The translations under genes were made by a program, and so were the position numbers. Shown here piece after piece: positions 18,294 through 28,506 of a stretch of DNA of 64,000 nt; position 1 is the first letter of the stretch; each line of letters begins with the position of its first letter. Under the pieces are notes generated by a model. The model saw only the letters and a program-made list of their open reading frames with translations, ran no database searches and was not told the DNA's origin. The stretch covers positions 1,129,963 through 1,193,962 of the forward strand of contig NZ_JBHSLA010000001.1 of the NCBI RefSeq assembly GCF_042657385.1, given 5' to 3'. This DNA comes from Algorimicrobium hallyeonense. GTDB lineage: Bacteria > Bacteroidota > Bacteroidia > Flavobacteriales > Flavobacteriaceae.

Positions 18294-18813
18294 TTAGTCA
18301 TTATTTGGCGCTAAATACTTATATAGAAGCCCTGCCAATACAGCTCCTACAATTGGAGCAAGCCAAAACAGCCATAATTGACTCGTTGCCCAATCGCCCA
18401 CAAATAGCGCCTGGCTCGTGCTTCTTGCTGGGTTAACGGAGGTGTTGGTTACAGGAATACTAATTAAATGGACAAGCGTTAGGGCTAGGACCTATGGCAA
18501 TACCGCCAATTCCTGGAGATGCGTTTCTATGTGTTGCACCCAAAATGACGATAAGAAACATAAAGGTCATTACAATTTCTGTTATTAAAGCAGAAGTCAT
18601 ATCATAACCCATTGGAGAGTGTTCGCCATAGCCATTGGCTGCAAAGCCATCCGCTAATGAAAAATTAGGATGACCACTGGCAATTAAATAAAGAATTCCA
18701 GCACCAGCAATTCCAATTCCCAATTCAGGAATTCCTGCCGCTAAAACGGCACTTCCACAACCTCCAAGTACAAGCCAAAAGGTTCCAATAAATTATGCTA
18801 AAAGTTTTTTCAT
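18294..18813 (-). pseudogene. aqpZ: Aquaporin Z remnant with stop, deletion and frameshift
   Basis: Read from the ATG at 18813 the product starts MKKLLA, then meets TAA at codon 7 (18793-18795, where aquaporins have Glu), then continues FIGTFWLVLGGCGSAVLAAG as in AqpZ. After PELGIG the sequence jumps to the middle of the protein (AGILYLIASG), so roughly 60-70 codons are missing, including the first NPA motif. Near 18495-18500 a single extra base shifts the frame: removing one C restores a GLALTLVHL-like reading that continues to NTSVNPARS (second NPA) and ends PNND at 18294. The total length of 520 bases is 173 codons plus one base, consistent with one net insertion. The gene cannot make a water channel. 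Confidence 0.9.
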
Positions 18814-18999
18814 GTTTAATTCGTATTAATTGTTTGATTAGTAGTGGATTAAAATTACAAAAAACTTTTTAATTAAGAATCGAAACAGGTTATAATCAAA
18901 AAAAATAGGTAAACTTAAATTGTGTCGTTTAAACTTGCGGCAAAACCTCTCGATTTTATTGTTTAATTGATAATCCCAATATCGAAGATTCTTCAAATC

Positions 19000-19797
19000 C
19001 TACTTCGAGTTTATAATAAAGCTAGCCTCTACTTGTATTAACCAATCAGCATCCGAAGAATGTGCAACATATTTATAAACACTCCCTTTTAAATTAAGTG
19101 GTAAATAGCGGTTTTGGGTAATTAATTTTCCTACTCCAGCTCCTAATGGAATAGTCCATTGACTTTCAGTTGGTGCCTGCCAATTAGCAGTGATATTAGG
19201 ATTTGAGTATAAATACCAACCGTTTTTTAAATACTTTGATAGTATAATTTCAGAATTCAAAAAATTAACCTTTTCTGTATTACTATTTCCGGCAACCGAC
19301 AGAAAGTTTTGTAGTCTAAACCCGTAGGTAAAAGTATTTGCTTGCTTGATAATGACAACTGTTGGGCTTACAGAAAGTTTATCAAACCCTAAAGATTTAT
19401 TAATAGATGGAAACAGAATAGCAGGGCCAAATCCCCAAGTAAAATTGCTGATTTTTGAAGGTGTTATGACGGACATAATTTGGATATTTCCAAAACCATT
19501 TTCATAACCTCTTATTGAAGGCGCATTTATTACTGGTATTTTAACGTTATTTATAAGGAGCCATTTTTGAGATAGTGCAGTAGGAATTGTGGTTTGTAAT
19601 TTTAATACATTTATGTTTTCATTAGAAACAGAAAGATTATAATGAAGTGGAATAACCGCCAAATTGGCAATTGGACTTTGTATTTTGTACTCAATATTTG
19701 TGAGATCGGAATTATAATCATCAGAACCGAACTTTTCCTGTGCGTAAACAGAAAGTAGAAATAACCAAAAACATAGCATTAGTGTAAATTTTTTCAT
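19000..19797 (-). CDS. Outer-membrane beta-barrel protein, MetA-phenol/neuromedin-U-like family
   Basis: A 265-residue exported protein with a signal peptide (MKKFTLMLCFWLFLLSVYAQ). The barrel pattern matches proteins often annotated as neuromedin U or MetA-pathway-of-phenol-degradation family: SPIANLAVIPLHYN, ISNFTWGFGPAILFPS, NGWYLYSNPNITANW and WTIPLGAGVGK in that order, ending in alternating strands. The family is found in Gram-negative outer membranes; its transport role is unclear. It stands alone between the aqpZ remnant and rodA, with about 200 AT-rich bases on each side that show no other feature. Confidence 0.75.
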   Translation of the reverse strand: MKKFTLMLCFWLFLLSVYAQEKFGSDDYNSDLTNIEYKIQSPIANLAVIPLHYNLSVSNENINVLKLQTTIPTALSQKWLLINNVKIPVINAPSIRGYENGFGNIQIMSVITPSKISNFTWGFGPAILFPSINKSLGFDKLSVSPTVVIIKQANTFTYGFRLQNFLSVAGNSNTEKVNFLNSEIILSKYLKNGWYLYSNPNITANWQAPTESQWTIPLGAGVGKLITQNRYLPLNLKGSVYKYVAHSSDADWLIQVEASFIINSK

Positions 19798-20028
19798 ACC
19801 TGTATTTTTAAATTAATACCGAATTGAATTAATTGATTTACGCTATAAGTAATCAGAGAGGTTATTATAAAGATATAAAAATAAATTGTAATAATTTGAT
19901 GTTCATTGATTTAAATGGAAATTTAATTATACTTTTTTATGAATTAGTAATTTTAATACGTTTCTATTTGAAGAATATCACATGAAATGAATTTACAGGT
20001 TTACGATGCAAAATTCCATCAATTATGC

Positions 20029-21306
20029 TTACCACTCATTAATTCGATTAGAATCCAGCTTAATAAAAATAAATAGTAAAATGGTAAAGCCCCAAAGTCC
20101 GGAACCACCATAACTAAAAAAGGGTAGTGGAATACCAATGGTAGGAATTAAGCCCATTACCATGCCTATATTAATCATGAAATGAAAGAATATTATGGAG
20201 GCAACGCTATAACCATATACGCGACTAAATTGCGATTTTTGGAGTTCCGCCAAATGGAGGATTCGTAATAATAGGAGCACAAAAACTAACACGACGAAGG
20301 TGGTTCCTGCAAAGCCCCATTCCTCACCAACTGTACTAAATATATAATCGGTATGTTGTTCGGGAACAAATTTTCCCGTGGTTCGTGTGCCTTCTAAATA
20401 GCCTTTTCCTTTCCAACCACCAGAGCTAATAGCTTTTTCAGATTCATAGAGATTATACAGGATGTCACGTTGCATTTCTTGAATTTTTACCGGATCCTTC
20501 TCTAACCGAAGCCATAAACTAATCCGATCCTTTTGATGCGCTTGTAAAATATTTGTATAAAAAAAGTTTATTGAAAAAGATATAATAGCGGCCGCAATAA
20601 GCATGGCTAATGGCTGTAATACCGATGGTCGTCGTTTTCTTAAAAAATGAAATGCAAATATTAAAACAGCCGAAGCTATAATAGTAATTACAATGCCAAA
20701 TTTTAAAGCGGCTATAGATATAAATGCCAAAACTAAAACAATAGATAAGTAAATTTTTGGTAAGCCTTCTCTGTATAAAACAAAGAAAAAAGAGGTGTAA
20801 ACAAGTGTGCTTCCAGCATCGTTTTGCATGAGTACTAAAATAGCAGGAAGTGCAATTATAATGCAAAGGCGTATTTGATCTTTAAAGGTCTTAATGTCGG
20901 TATTTAAATCACTAACATATTTGGCAACCGCTAAAGCTGTGGCTGCTTTAGCAAACTCACTAGGTTGAATAGTCATACCACCAATACCATACCATGAAAT
21001 AGCGCCATTTACTTTTTTCCCAAAAAGAAACAACCCAATAAGAGATAGCATGCTTATCAGGTAAATAACACTTGAAAACCGTTCATAAAATTTGGCTTCA
21101 ATAGATAAAATTAAAACGATAAGAAAAAACGTTAGTATTATAAAAATGAGCTGCTTACCGTAAGGTTGTGAAAAATCAAAATAATCTATAGTATCACCAA
21201 CATGAGAAGCCGAAAGGATGTTCATCCAACCAAAGCCAACCAACATCATAAATAAAACGATGGTAATCCAGTCAAACTTGAAATATTTATTTGTTTCTCT
21301 TGCCAT
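20029..21306 (-). CDS. rodA: Rod shape-determining protein RodA (SEDS peptidoglycan glycosyltransferase)
   Basis: A 425-residue polytopic membrane protein of the SEDS family, which polymerises lipid II for the elongasome. About ten hydrophobic helices are visible. The conserved HTDYIFSTVGEEWGF segment and the C-terminal GLIPTIGIPLPFFSYGGSG signature (described here, about residues 385-403) identify RodA/FtsW. Its place directly after PBP2 (5-base gap) and in the mre cluster selects RodA over FtsW. It is the last gene of the cluster. Confidence 0.95.
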   Translation of the reverse strand: MARETNKYFKFDWITIVLFMMLVGFGWMNILSASHVGDTIDYFDFSQPYGKQLIFIILTFFLIVLILSIEAKFYERFSSVIYLISMLSLIGLFLFGKKVNGAISWYGIGGMTIQPSEFAKAATALAVAKYVSDLNTDIKTFKDQIRLCIIIALPAILVLMQNDAGSTLVYTSFFFVLYREGLPKIYLSIVLVLAFISIAALKFGIVITIIASAVLIFAFHFLRKRRPSVLQPLAMLIAAAIISFSINFFYTNILQAHQKDRISLWLRLEKDPVKIQEMQRDILYNLYESEKAISSGGWKGKGYLEGTRTTGKFVPEQHTDYIFSTVGEEWGFAGTTFVVLVFVLLLLRILHLAELQKSQFSRVYGYSVASIIFFHFMINIGMVMGLIPTIGIPLPFFSYGGSGLWGFTILLFIFIKLDSNRINEW

Positions 21307-21311
21307 TAGTA

Positions 21312-23243
21312 TTAATTACTGGTGTGTAATTTGCTTTTTAATTTTTCTACTTCTTCTGGTGGAATTGGTTGAAAAGTGGATTGCCTATTAATTTTAAACG
21401 GCGCGCCAGAATATGGTTTCAAATATTCATGTTCCAAACTATAGGTTAAAATCCAATCTTGTAAATCGGTTCTTGTAATAGTTTCATTAATATATTTTTC
21501 AATCATTAAGCTGGCAATTTTTCCTGCATAAGTAGAACCGTAATGGCCATTTTCCACAAAAACAGCAATGGCAATTTTAGGGTCATCTTTAGGTGCGAAT
21601 GCTATAAATAAGGAATGATCTGTTAATTGTGTGCGTTTGCCTTCAATGATGGCGAAATTTTCAGCCGTTCCCGTTTTTCCACAAATTTCAATACCTGGAA
21701 CGCGGAGTGAACGTGCTGTTCCATTGTTTTCATATACATCAAATAAGCCCTCTACTACAGGTTCAAAATGTTTTTTATCAATTGTTGTATAGTTTGGTGT
21801 GGTAAATTTCGGATCTAATTTTTGACCTTCAATATGTTTAATGATATGTGGTGTGTAATAACATCCTCGATTGGCTATAGCAGCTGTCATATTTGCTAAA
21901 TGTACAGGTGTGACTAAAATTTCACCTTGACCAATGGAGTTTGAAATAATAGTTGTTGCGCCCCAATTAAAATCAGGATACCATTTGTCATAATACGCAC
22001 CATCTGGGATATTTCCTTTTTTTCCAATAGGTAAATCAGTACCTAAAAACTGTCCCAATCCAAAGCTTTTTACATGCTCGCTCCAGATATCCATAGCTTT
22101 GCTAGAATTAGGAACAATATCCAAACTGCGTCTGAAAATAGTGGCGAAATAGGAGTTACAAGATTTAGAAATTCCAGAAATTAAATCGCGATTCCCTCCG
22201 CCACAGTGGCAACCCATAGTGCCACGACGACCATAATGATAAACACCAGAGCAAAACACATTGGTTTGCGGTGTAATTACACCTTCTTGCAAAGCGGTTA
22301 AGGCTACAATAGCCTTAAAAGGTGAACCAGGTTCGTGAACGCGCAAAAGTCCTTTATCTATTAAAGGTAAGTGGATACTGTCATTATATAATCTGGTGTA
22401 ATTTCTAGAACGTTTTCGACCAACCAATAAATTTGGATCATATGAAGGCGCTGATACCAAAGCTAAAATTTCACCTGTTTTTGGTTCTAAAGCAACAATT
22501 CCACCACGCTTATTGGACATGAGTAATTCGCCATATTCCTGTAATCGTTGGTCAATAGTAATGGTAATGTCTTTACCTTGTTTGGGTATGGTATCGTGTT
22601 TTCCGTCTTGATAGGGACCAATGTCCCGATTGAAACGGTCTTTTTGGATGAATTTAATACCTTTAACACCACGCAACTCTTCTTCATAAGATAATTCTAC
22701 ACCTTGTTTTCCAATTAAATCGCCCATAATATAGTACGGATTCTTTTCAATCTGGCTTGGCGTCGCTTCAGCAATAAAGCCTAAAACATTGGCTCCAACC
22801 GTTGTTTGATAATCACGAAGCAATCGTTTTTGGATATAGAATCCTTCGTATTTTCGCATTTTCTCCTGTAAAACCGCATAATCCTCTTTAGATAAATGGG
22901 CTATAAAAACAGAGGGTAATCTAGGCGAATAATTATAAGCACGTTTATAGGTTTTTAAAAATTGTTCCTTGGTTATTTTTAAAAGTGAACAAAATTCGGT
23001 TGTGTCTAAAGGTTTTACGTCACGAGGAATAACCATCACATCATAGGATGGTTGATTGCCTACTAAAAGTTTGTTATTTCTATCATAAACAAAGCCACGT
23101 TTGGGGTAATCGTATACTTTACGGATAGCATTGTCATTTAGGATATCATGCGCTTCTGCTGAATATATCTGCAAATAGAATAGCCTACCAATAAAAGTAA
23201 AGCCTACAATAATGATAATAAAAAAGAGTAAAAATTGTCGCAT
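21312..23243 (-). CDS. mrdA: Penicillin-binding protein 2 (elongasome transpeptidase)
   Basis: A 643-residue class B PBP that cross-links lateral-wall peptidoglycan with RodA. It has an N-terminal membrane anchor (about residues 3-25), a PBP dimer/pedestal domain, and a transpeptidase domain with all three motifs: S307-P-F-K310, S361-C-N363 and a KTGT motif near residue 523. A Cys/Gly-rich insert (MGCHCGGG, about 343-350) lies between the first two motifs. The start codon shares a base with the mreD stop, so the two are coupled. Confidence 0.95.
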   Translation of the reverse strand: MRQFLLFFIIIIVGFTFIGRLFYLQIYSAEAHDILNDNAIRKVYDYPKRGFVYDRNNKLLVGNQPSYDVMVIPRDVKPLDTTEFCSLLKITKEQFLKTYKRAYNYSPRLPSVFIAHLSKEDYAVLQEKMRKYEGFYIQKRLLRDYQTTVGANVLGFIAEATPSQIEKNPYYIMGDLIGKQGVELSYEEELRGVKGIKFIQKDRFNRDIGPYQDGKHDTIPKQGKDITITIDQRLQEYGELLMSNKRGGIVALEPKTGEILALVSAPSYDPNLLVGRKRSRNYTRLYNDSIHLPLIDKGLLRVHEPGSPFKAIVALTALQEGVITPQTNVFCSGVYHYGRRGTMGCHCGGGNRDLISGISKSCNSYFATIFRRSLDIVPNSSKAMDIWSEHVKSFGLGQFLGTDLPIGKKGNIPDGAYYDKWYPDFNWGATTIISNSIGQGEILVTPVHLANMTAAIANRGCYYTPHIIKHIEGQKLDPKFTTPNYTTIDKKHFEPVVEGLFDVYENNGTARSLRVPGIEICGKTGTAENFAIIEGKRTQLTDHSLFIAFAPKDDPKIAIAVFVENGHYGSTYAGKIASLMIEKYINETITRTDLQDWILTYSLEHEYLKPYSGAPFKINRQSTFQPIPPEEVEKLKSKLHTSN

Positions 23244-23746
23244 TAAGTTTTCCTACTGAATAAAGTGGTTGTTATTAAACACAGTATAATAGTGAATATA
23301 CTTGAAAATAACGTTTTTTGAAGCACCAAAATTATATCATTAAAGTTAAATATTTCTAAAGCGAATAGAATGAAGTGGTGAATGAAAATTAAAATGATAA
23401 AATAAATGACTTTGGCTCCAAAATCTACATTTTTAAACTTAATAGTGTGATGCTCATAAACAGAGCCAAAACAGAATTTAAGTACAACAGGTCTTATAAA
23501 AGCTATAGTTACTGCTGCAGCTGCATGAACGCCTCCAGAATCTGAAAACATATCTATTGTTAATCCTAGTGCAAAACTTAATAAAAGAAAAACAAGTCGG
23601 TTATTGTTTACAGGAAATAACAAGATAAAAATAACATATATATACGGATTTATTGACCCTAAAAAGTTAATATGGTTAAACACCAAAACTTGCGCCAACA
23701 CAAGCACAATAAACTGAACGCTATATAAAAGGACGTTATTATTCAT
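23243..23746 (-). CDS. mreD: Rod shape-determining protein MreD
   Basis: A 167-residue integral membrane protein with about five hydrophobic helices, the usual size and topology of MreD. Sequence conservation in this family is low, so the call rests on topology plus its place between mreC and PBP2. The N-terminus overlaps mreC by 8 bases. MreD is a membrane partner of MreC in the elongasome. Confidence 0.88.
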   Translation of the reverse strand: MNNNVLLYSVQFIVLVLAQVLVFNHINFLGSINPYIYVIFILLFPVNNNRLVFLLLSFALGLTIDMFSDSGGVHAAAAVTIAFIRPVVLKFCFGSVYEHHTIKFKNVDFGAKVIYFIILIFIHHFILFALEIFNFNDIILVLQKTLFSSIFTIILCLITTTLFSRKT

Positions 23747-24563
23747 TGCTAGGTTTTAGTAAACTGTTTATTTCAGGCTTATCAACATTTTCTATAATGT
23801 ACACATATTCAATATCGGTCATGTCATTAAAAAGCTGGACGTCTATGGTATAGAAATTTTCGGCTACATCTAGTCTAAAATCTTGAATCGTTCCAACGGG
23901 AATTCCTTTTGGAAAAATTACCGAACGGCCCGAAGTTACAATAGTATCGCCTTTTTTTAAGGTTGCAATTTTAGAAATTTCATTTAACTGCACAACATGA
24001 GGTGATTTGGTGTCCCACATTAATGACCCAAAATGATTGGAGTTTTTTAATTGAGCACTAATTTTAATATTAGTATTTAATATGGATAAAACCGTTGCGA
24101 ACTTAGTACTGGTTTGATCTACTATTCCTAAAATTCCATTTGGTGTAATAACCCCGAAATCCTGTTGAATGCTGTCGCGTTTTCCGCGATTAATAAGTAA
24201 GACATTGTTTTTTACAGAATAACTATTTTTTATTACACGCGCCGTTGTAAACTTATAATTAACACCCGAATAAATACTATCGGATATAAAACTAGAATTA
24301 ATAGTATCGTGTGGTGTGTGTAAAACAGAATTTAAACGCGCATTTTCTTCTTGTAAAAGTTGATTTTGCGATTCTAAATTGAAATATACGGTTAAGTTAT
24401 TTACGGAATTATAAACACCTCCCGTAACAAAATTAGCCGAATTTATAAACTTACTTTTATGATAAGAATGCGATTGAATTGTAAAAATAACGGCAATAAA
24501 AAGCAACAGGAAATACAACAAAAAAGTTTTGTTTCTTAAAAAGAATTTAATGATTTGTTGCAT
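23739..24563 (-). CDS. mreC: Rod shape-determining protein MreC
   Basis: A 274-residue bitopic protein. A membrane anchor (about 12-30) is followed by a short coiled coil (ESQNQLLQEENARLNSVL) and the two-barrel periplasmic domain (YKFTTARVIKNSY; GVITPNGILGIVDQ; TSGRSVIFPKGIPVG). MreC links MreB filaments to PBP2. It starts 11 bases after mreB and overlaps mreD, all on the minus strand. Confidence 0.94.
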   Translation of the reverse strand: MQQIIKFFLRNKTFLLYFLLLFIAVIFTIQSHSYHKSKFINSANFVTGGVYNSVNNLTVYFNLESQNQLLQEENARLNSVLHTPHDTINSSFISDSIYSGVNYKFTTARVIKNSYSVKNNVLLINRGKRDSIQQDFGVITPNGILGIVDQTSTKFATVLSILNTNIKISAQLKNSNHFGSLMWDTKSPHVVQLNEISKIATLKKGDTIVTSGRSVIFPKGIPVGTIQDFRLDVAENFYTIDVQLFNDMTDIEYVYIIENVDKPEINSLLKPSNE

Positions 24564-24574
24564 GAGTTAGTATG

Positions 24575-25603
24575 CTATTTTATCAAGACGCTTTTAAACT
24601 TTGATAAATTTTTAAGCGTGATACCTGTTCCCCGAACTACTGCACGTAAAGGATCTTCAGCAATGTACACTGGTAAATCCGTTTTCTGTGATAAACGCTT
24701 ATCTAATCCGCGAAGCATAGAGCCACCACCAGCTAAATAAATACCTGTATTATAAATATCGGCAGCTAATTCTGGGGGCGTTTGAGATAGTGTTTCCATA
24801 ACAGCATCTTCAATACGCAAAATAGATTTATCAAGTGCTTTAGCAATTTCACGGTAGGAAATTTGAACTTGTTTTGGTTTACCTGTTAGTAAATCACGAC
24901 CTTGAACACTCATGTCTTCTGGAGGTAATTCTAAATCTTCAGTAGCAGCACCAATTTGAATTTTTATCTTTTCGGCAGTACGTTCACCCACATATAAATT
25001 ATGTTGTGTACGCATGTAATAAATTATGTCATTGGTGAAAACATCACCAGCAATTTTAACCGATTTGTCACAAACAATACCACCCAAAGCAATTACGGCA
25101 ATTTCGGTAGTACCACCACCTATATCTACAATCATGTTTCCTTTGGGTTGCATAATATCTACTCCAATACCAATAGCGGCTGCCATAGGTTCATGAATTA
25201 AGTATACTTCTTTACCGTTAACACGCTCACAAGATTCCTTAACCGCACGCATTTCTACTTCTGTAATCCCCGAAGGAATACAAACTACCATACGCAAGGA
25301 TGGTGGGAATAATTTTTTCTTAAGGGCAGGAATATTTTTTATAAACAGACTTATCATTTGCTCACTGGCATCAAAATCTGCAATTACACCATCTTTTAAT
25401 GGCCTAATAGTTTTAATGTTTTCATGAGTTTTTCCTTGCATCATGCTGGCTTCTTTTCCAACGGCAATTATTTTTCCAGAAATTCTATCACGTGCAACAA
25501 TTGACGGACTATCCACAACCACCTTGTCATTATGAATAATAAGGGTGTTTGCAGTACCTAAATCTATTGCAATTTCTTCAGTTAAGAAGTCAAAAAATCC
25601 CAT
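24575..25603 (-). CDS. mreB: Rod shape-determining protein MreB (bacterial actin)
   Basis: A 342-residue actin-fold ATPase. The phosphate-1 loop is DLGTANT at 14-20 and the phosphate-2 loop is DIGGGTTEIAV. It forms membrane-associated filaments that orient the elongasome. It heads the order mreB-mreC-mreD-PBP2-rodA, the standard flavobacterial arrangement, about 160 bases downstream of purH. Confidence 0.97.
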   Translation of the reverse strand: MGFFDFLTEEIAIDLGTANTLIIHNDKVVVDSPSIVARDRISGKIIAVGKEASMMQGKTHENIKTIRPLKDGVIADFDASEQMISLFIKNIPALKKKLFPPSLRMVVCIPSGITEVEMRAVKESCERVNGKEVYLIHEPMAAAIGIGVDIMQPKGNMIVDIGGGTTEIAVIALGGIVCDKSVKIAGDVFTNDIIYYMRTQHNLYVGERTAEKIKIQIGAATEDLELPPEDMSVQGRDLLTGKPKQVQISYREIAKALDKSILRIEDAVMETLSQTPPELAADIYNTGIYLAGGGSMLRGLDKRLSQKTDLPVYIAEDPLRAVVRGTGITLKNLSKFKSVLIK

Positions 25604-25762
25604 GTGCTTAAGTCGTTTATTTGAGGGTTGTTAATCAAATCTTGTAAATGTAATAAAAGTATTGCAATTATTATCTGTGGTTTACTTATTGGATGATTTT
25701 TATATCTGTTTTTATTTGAAATTTCGTTGAAAGCAATTATGATTTTCACTTTCATAAAAATA

Positions 25763-27295
25763 CTAGTGTTTAAAATGACGTGTTCCTGTCATAACCATGG
25801 ACACATTATTTGCATTACAATAATCCACACTTAACTGATCCTTTATAGAACCACCTGGTTGAATTACCGCTGAAATTCCTGCATTATCGGCAATTTCAAT
25901 ACAATCAGGGAATGGGAAAAAAGCATCACTTGCCATAACCGCACCTTTTAAATCGAAATTAAAAGATTGTGCCTTGTGAATGGCTTGATTTAAAGCGTCC
26001 ACACGACTGGTTTGTCCGGTTCCACTAGCGCATAATTGCTTATTTTTTGCTAAAACGATGGTGTTAGATTTAGTGTGCTTACAAATTTTAGATGCAAATA
26101 TTAAATCTTCTAACTCACTTTCGCTTGGTTTATTGTTAGTGGCATAGGTTAAATTCTCAATAGTGTCTGTTAAACTATCGCGTTCTTGAACTAAAACACC
26201 ATTTAAACAGGTTCTCACAATAGTTTTTGGAAGTTCAATATCGTTTTGCGTTAATAAAATACGGTTCTTTTTACCTTTTAAAATTTCTAAAGCAGATTCA
26301 GAAAAAGAAGGTGCAATAACCACTTCGCAAAATAAACTATGGATTTCAGTTGCCGTTGCTTGGTCAATTTCCGTATTGCAGATTAAAATGCCTCCAAATG
26401 CCGAAACAGGGTCTCCAGCTAAAGCATCTGTATACGCTTGTTTTACGGTATTTCTTTGCGCAAAACCACAGGCGTTATTGTGTTTTAAAATAGCAAACGT
26501 TGGCGCTTCACCTTTAAATTCATTCATTAAATTTACAGCTGCATCTACATCTAATAAGTTGTTGTAGCTTAATTCTTTGCCATGAAGCTTGGTAAACATA
26601 GCGTCAAAATTGCCAAAGAAAAATCCTTTTTGGTGTGGGTTTTCGCCATAACGTAAAACTTGACCATTGTTTTCGCTTAATTTAAAACTGGCAATCTCAT
26701 GATCTTGGTTGAAATAATTAAAAATAGCCGAATCGTAATGAGATGATACATTGAAGGATTTTGCTGCAAAACGTTTTCTGTCTGCTTCCGTTGTTTCTCC
26801 TTTTTGAGTTTCAAGTAACTCTAAAAATTCCTTGTAATCATTTACAGAAGCCACGCAAACTACATCGGCATAATTTTTAGCTGCAGCGCGGATAAGTGAA
26901 ATACCACCAATATCAATCTTTTCAATAATATCTTGTGTGTCGGCACCTGAAGCTACCGTTTTTTCAAAGGGATATAAATCTACAATGACTAGATCTATTT
27001 GCGGAATATTAAATTCAGCCAATTCTGCAACATCACTTGTATTATTTTGTCTGTTTAAAATACCGCCAAAAACTTTTGGGTGTAATGTTTTAACGCGACC
27101 TCCCAAAATAGACGGGTAGGAGGTTACATCTTCAACAGGAACGACAGGAATGCCTAAATCCTTAATGAATTTTTCGGTTCCTCCTGTGGAGTATATCGTA
27201 ACGTTTTGTTGGTGTAATGTTTTTACAATTGGCGCTAACCCGTCTTTACTGAAAACAGAAATTAATGCCGATTTAATAGTTTTAGTTGTACTCAT
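25763..27295 (-). CDS. purH: Bifunctional AICAR formyltransferase/IMP cyclohydrolase
   Basis: A 510-residue enzyme catalysing the last two steps of de novo IMP synthesis. The N-terminal MGS-like cyclohydrolase domain carries IYSTGGTEK and GRVKTLHPKVFGG. The C-terminal formyltransferase domain carries LKHNNACGFA with its catalytic Lys-His pair, and ASDAFFPFPDC. Full family length. The position immediately upstream of the mre cluster on the same strand is common in Flavobacteriaceae. The 159 bases to mreB could hold an mre promoter; none was recognised. Confidence 0.96.
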   Translation of the reverse strand: MSTTKTIKSALISVFSKDGLAPIVKTLHQQNVTIYSTGGTEKFIKDLGIPVVPVEDVTSYPSILGGRVKTLHPKVFGGILNRQNNTSDVAELAEFNIPQIDLVIVDLYPFEKTVASGADTQDIIEKIDIGGISLIRAAAKNYADVVCVASVNDYKEFLELLETQKGETTEADRKRFAAKSFNVSSHYDSAIFNYFNQDHEIASFKLSENNGQVLRYGENPHQKGFFFGNFDAMFTKLHGKELSYNNLLDVDAAVNLMNEFKGEAPTFAILKHNNACGFAQRNTVKQAYTDALAGDPVSAFGGILICNTEIDQATATEIHSLFCEVVIAPSFSESALEILKGKKNRILLTQNDIELPKTIVRTCLNGVLVQERDSLTDTIENLTYATNNKPSESELEDLIFASKICKHTKSNTIVLAKNKQLCASGTGQTSRVDALNQAIHKAQSFNFDLKGAVMASDAFFPFPDCIEIADNAGISAVIQPGGSIKDQLSVDYCNANNVSMVMTGTRHFKH

Positions 27296-27407
27296 GTGTG
27301 TTGTGTTGTTTTATGCCTGCAAAAGTAGGGAATTACATTAAAAAAAGTGGTTGTGTTTCGGTTTAAAACACAACTGTTTTTCAACTTAAAAAGGAAGTTA
27401 TTAACAG

Positions 27408-27863
27408 TTATAAAATTGTAGCAACTTTTTTGCAGACAAACTCCAAAAAGCGTTCATCCATTTCTGTAAACGGATCGGGTGTATTGGAATCGATATCAAT
27501 TTGTCCAATATTCTGACTATTTACAAAAATAGGGACTACAATTTCAGCCTTTACGGTTAGGCTGCACGCAATATAATTATCTTGAGCAGACACATCGGGA
27601 ACCACAAAGTTCTGATTGCTAATAGCAACTTGACCACAAATACCTTTTCCAAACGGAATAATGGTATGATCTGTAGGTTCACCAACATAAGGGCCTAATT
27701 TTAATTCGTTTTTATCACCATTTTTAAAATAAAAACCAACCCAATTATAATAGGGTATTTCTTTTTCAAGTAAAGCACAAATAGCTAATAGTCTGTCATC
27801 TACAGATGTTTCTGTTTGTTGAATAATTTCAGTTACAGCAGGTTTTAATTCTTGGAGTGTCAT
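27408..27863 (-). CDS. GAF-domain free methionine-R-sulfoxide reductase-like protein
   Basis: A 151-residue single GAF domain. I use the ATG at 27863 (MTLQELKPAV); a TTG seven codons upstream is in frame but lacks family support. YYNWVGFYF, GPYVGEPTDHTIIPFGKGICGQ and NYIACSLTVKAEIVVPI match fRMsr (YebR-like) proteins, which reduce free Met-R-sulfoxide with cysteines in the GICG and IACS positions. The third cysteine seen in many homologues (just before GKGIC) is Phe here. If it is not a reductase it is a small GAF sensor. Confidence 0.75.
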   Translation of the reverse strand: MTLQELKPAVTEIIQQTETSVDDRLLAICALLEKEIPYYNWVGFYFKNGDKNELKLGPYVGEPTDHTIIPFGKGICGQVAISNQNFVVPDVSAQDNYIACSLTVKAEIVVPIFVNSQNIGQIDIDSNTPDPFTEMDERFLEFVCKKVATIL

Positions 27864-27957
27864 TAGTTTTTTAAGTTTCCGCAAAAGTATTTAAATTGCA
27901 ATGATTTATACGTGTCAATTTGTATAACTTTAACAACGAAATGACTAAAATTTTAGC

Positions 27958-28506
27958 GTGAAAAAAATACTTCAAAAATACAAATCAGTTATTAGGTTTA
28001 TACTCACGTTTTTGTTGGTTTATGCGGTTATGACGTTTGGGTATAAATTTTATTTGCAATTATCAACCGGTGCGGTTTATTATCCGGATTATATGACACA
28101 TATTGTGGCGCAACAAAGTGCGGATTTGCTGCAAACATTGGGTTATGAGGCGCAGGTGTTGCCACATCCAGATGAAGCGTCCATGAAACTTTTTATCAAT
28201 GAGAAATATGTAGCACGTGTTATTGAAGGCTGTAATTCCGTGAGTGTTATCATTCTGTTTATGGCATTTATTCTAGCGTTTTCAGGTCGTTTTAAAACAA
28301 CTATTATTTACCTTTTAGCTGGAAGCGTTTTGATTTATGTTGTTAATTTGTTTCGTGTGGTGATACTTTCAGTTGGGTTATACCATTATCCATGGCGAAA
28401 AGATATTTTGCATACCGTTATTTTTCCTGCCATTATTTATGGTATGGTGTGTTTGCTTTGGGTAGTTTGGGTTAACCGATTTTCAAAAATAGCTTCCAAA
28501 AAATGA
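27958..28506 (+). CDS. xrtF: Exosortase family protein XrtF
   Basis: A 182-residue membrane protein with about six hydrophobic helices. The exosortase triad is visible: C92 in IEGCNS, R133 in NLFRVV and H152 in LHTVIF. Exosortases are transpeptidase-like membrane proteases that process C-terminal sorting signals; XrtF is the flavobacterial type whose substrate is unknown. The start is GTG at 27958. The next gene overlaps by 4 bases and encodes its usual partner. Confidence 0.9.
   Translation: MKKILQKYKSVIRFILTFLLVYAVMTFGYKFYLQLSTGAVYYPDYMTHIVAQQSADLLQTLGYEAQVLPHPDEASMKLFINEKYVARVIEGCNSVSVIILFMAFILAFSGRFKTTIIYLLAGSVLIYVVNLFRVVILSVGLYHYPWRKDILHTVIFPAIIYGMVCLLWVVWVNRFSKIASKK

Noticed and set aside
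20519..20866. A 115-codon ORF on the same strand within rodA
   Set aside because: Out-of-frame shadow of a membrane-protein gene; Cys/Phe/Tyr-rich and without signals.
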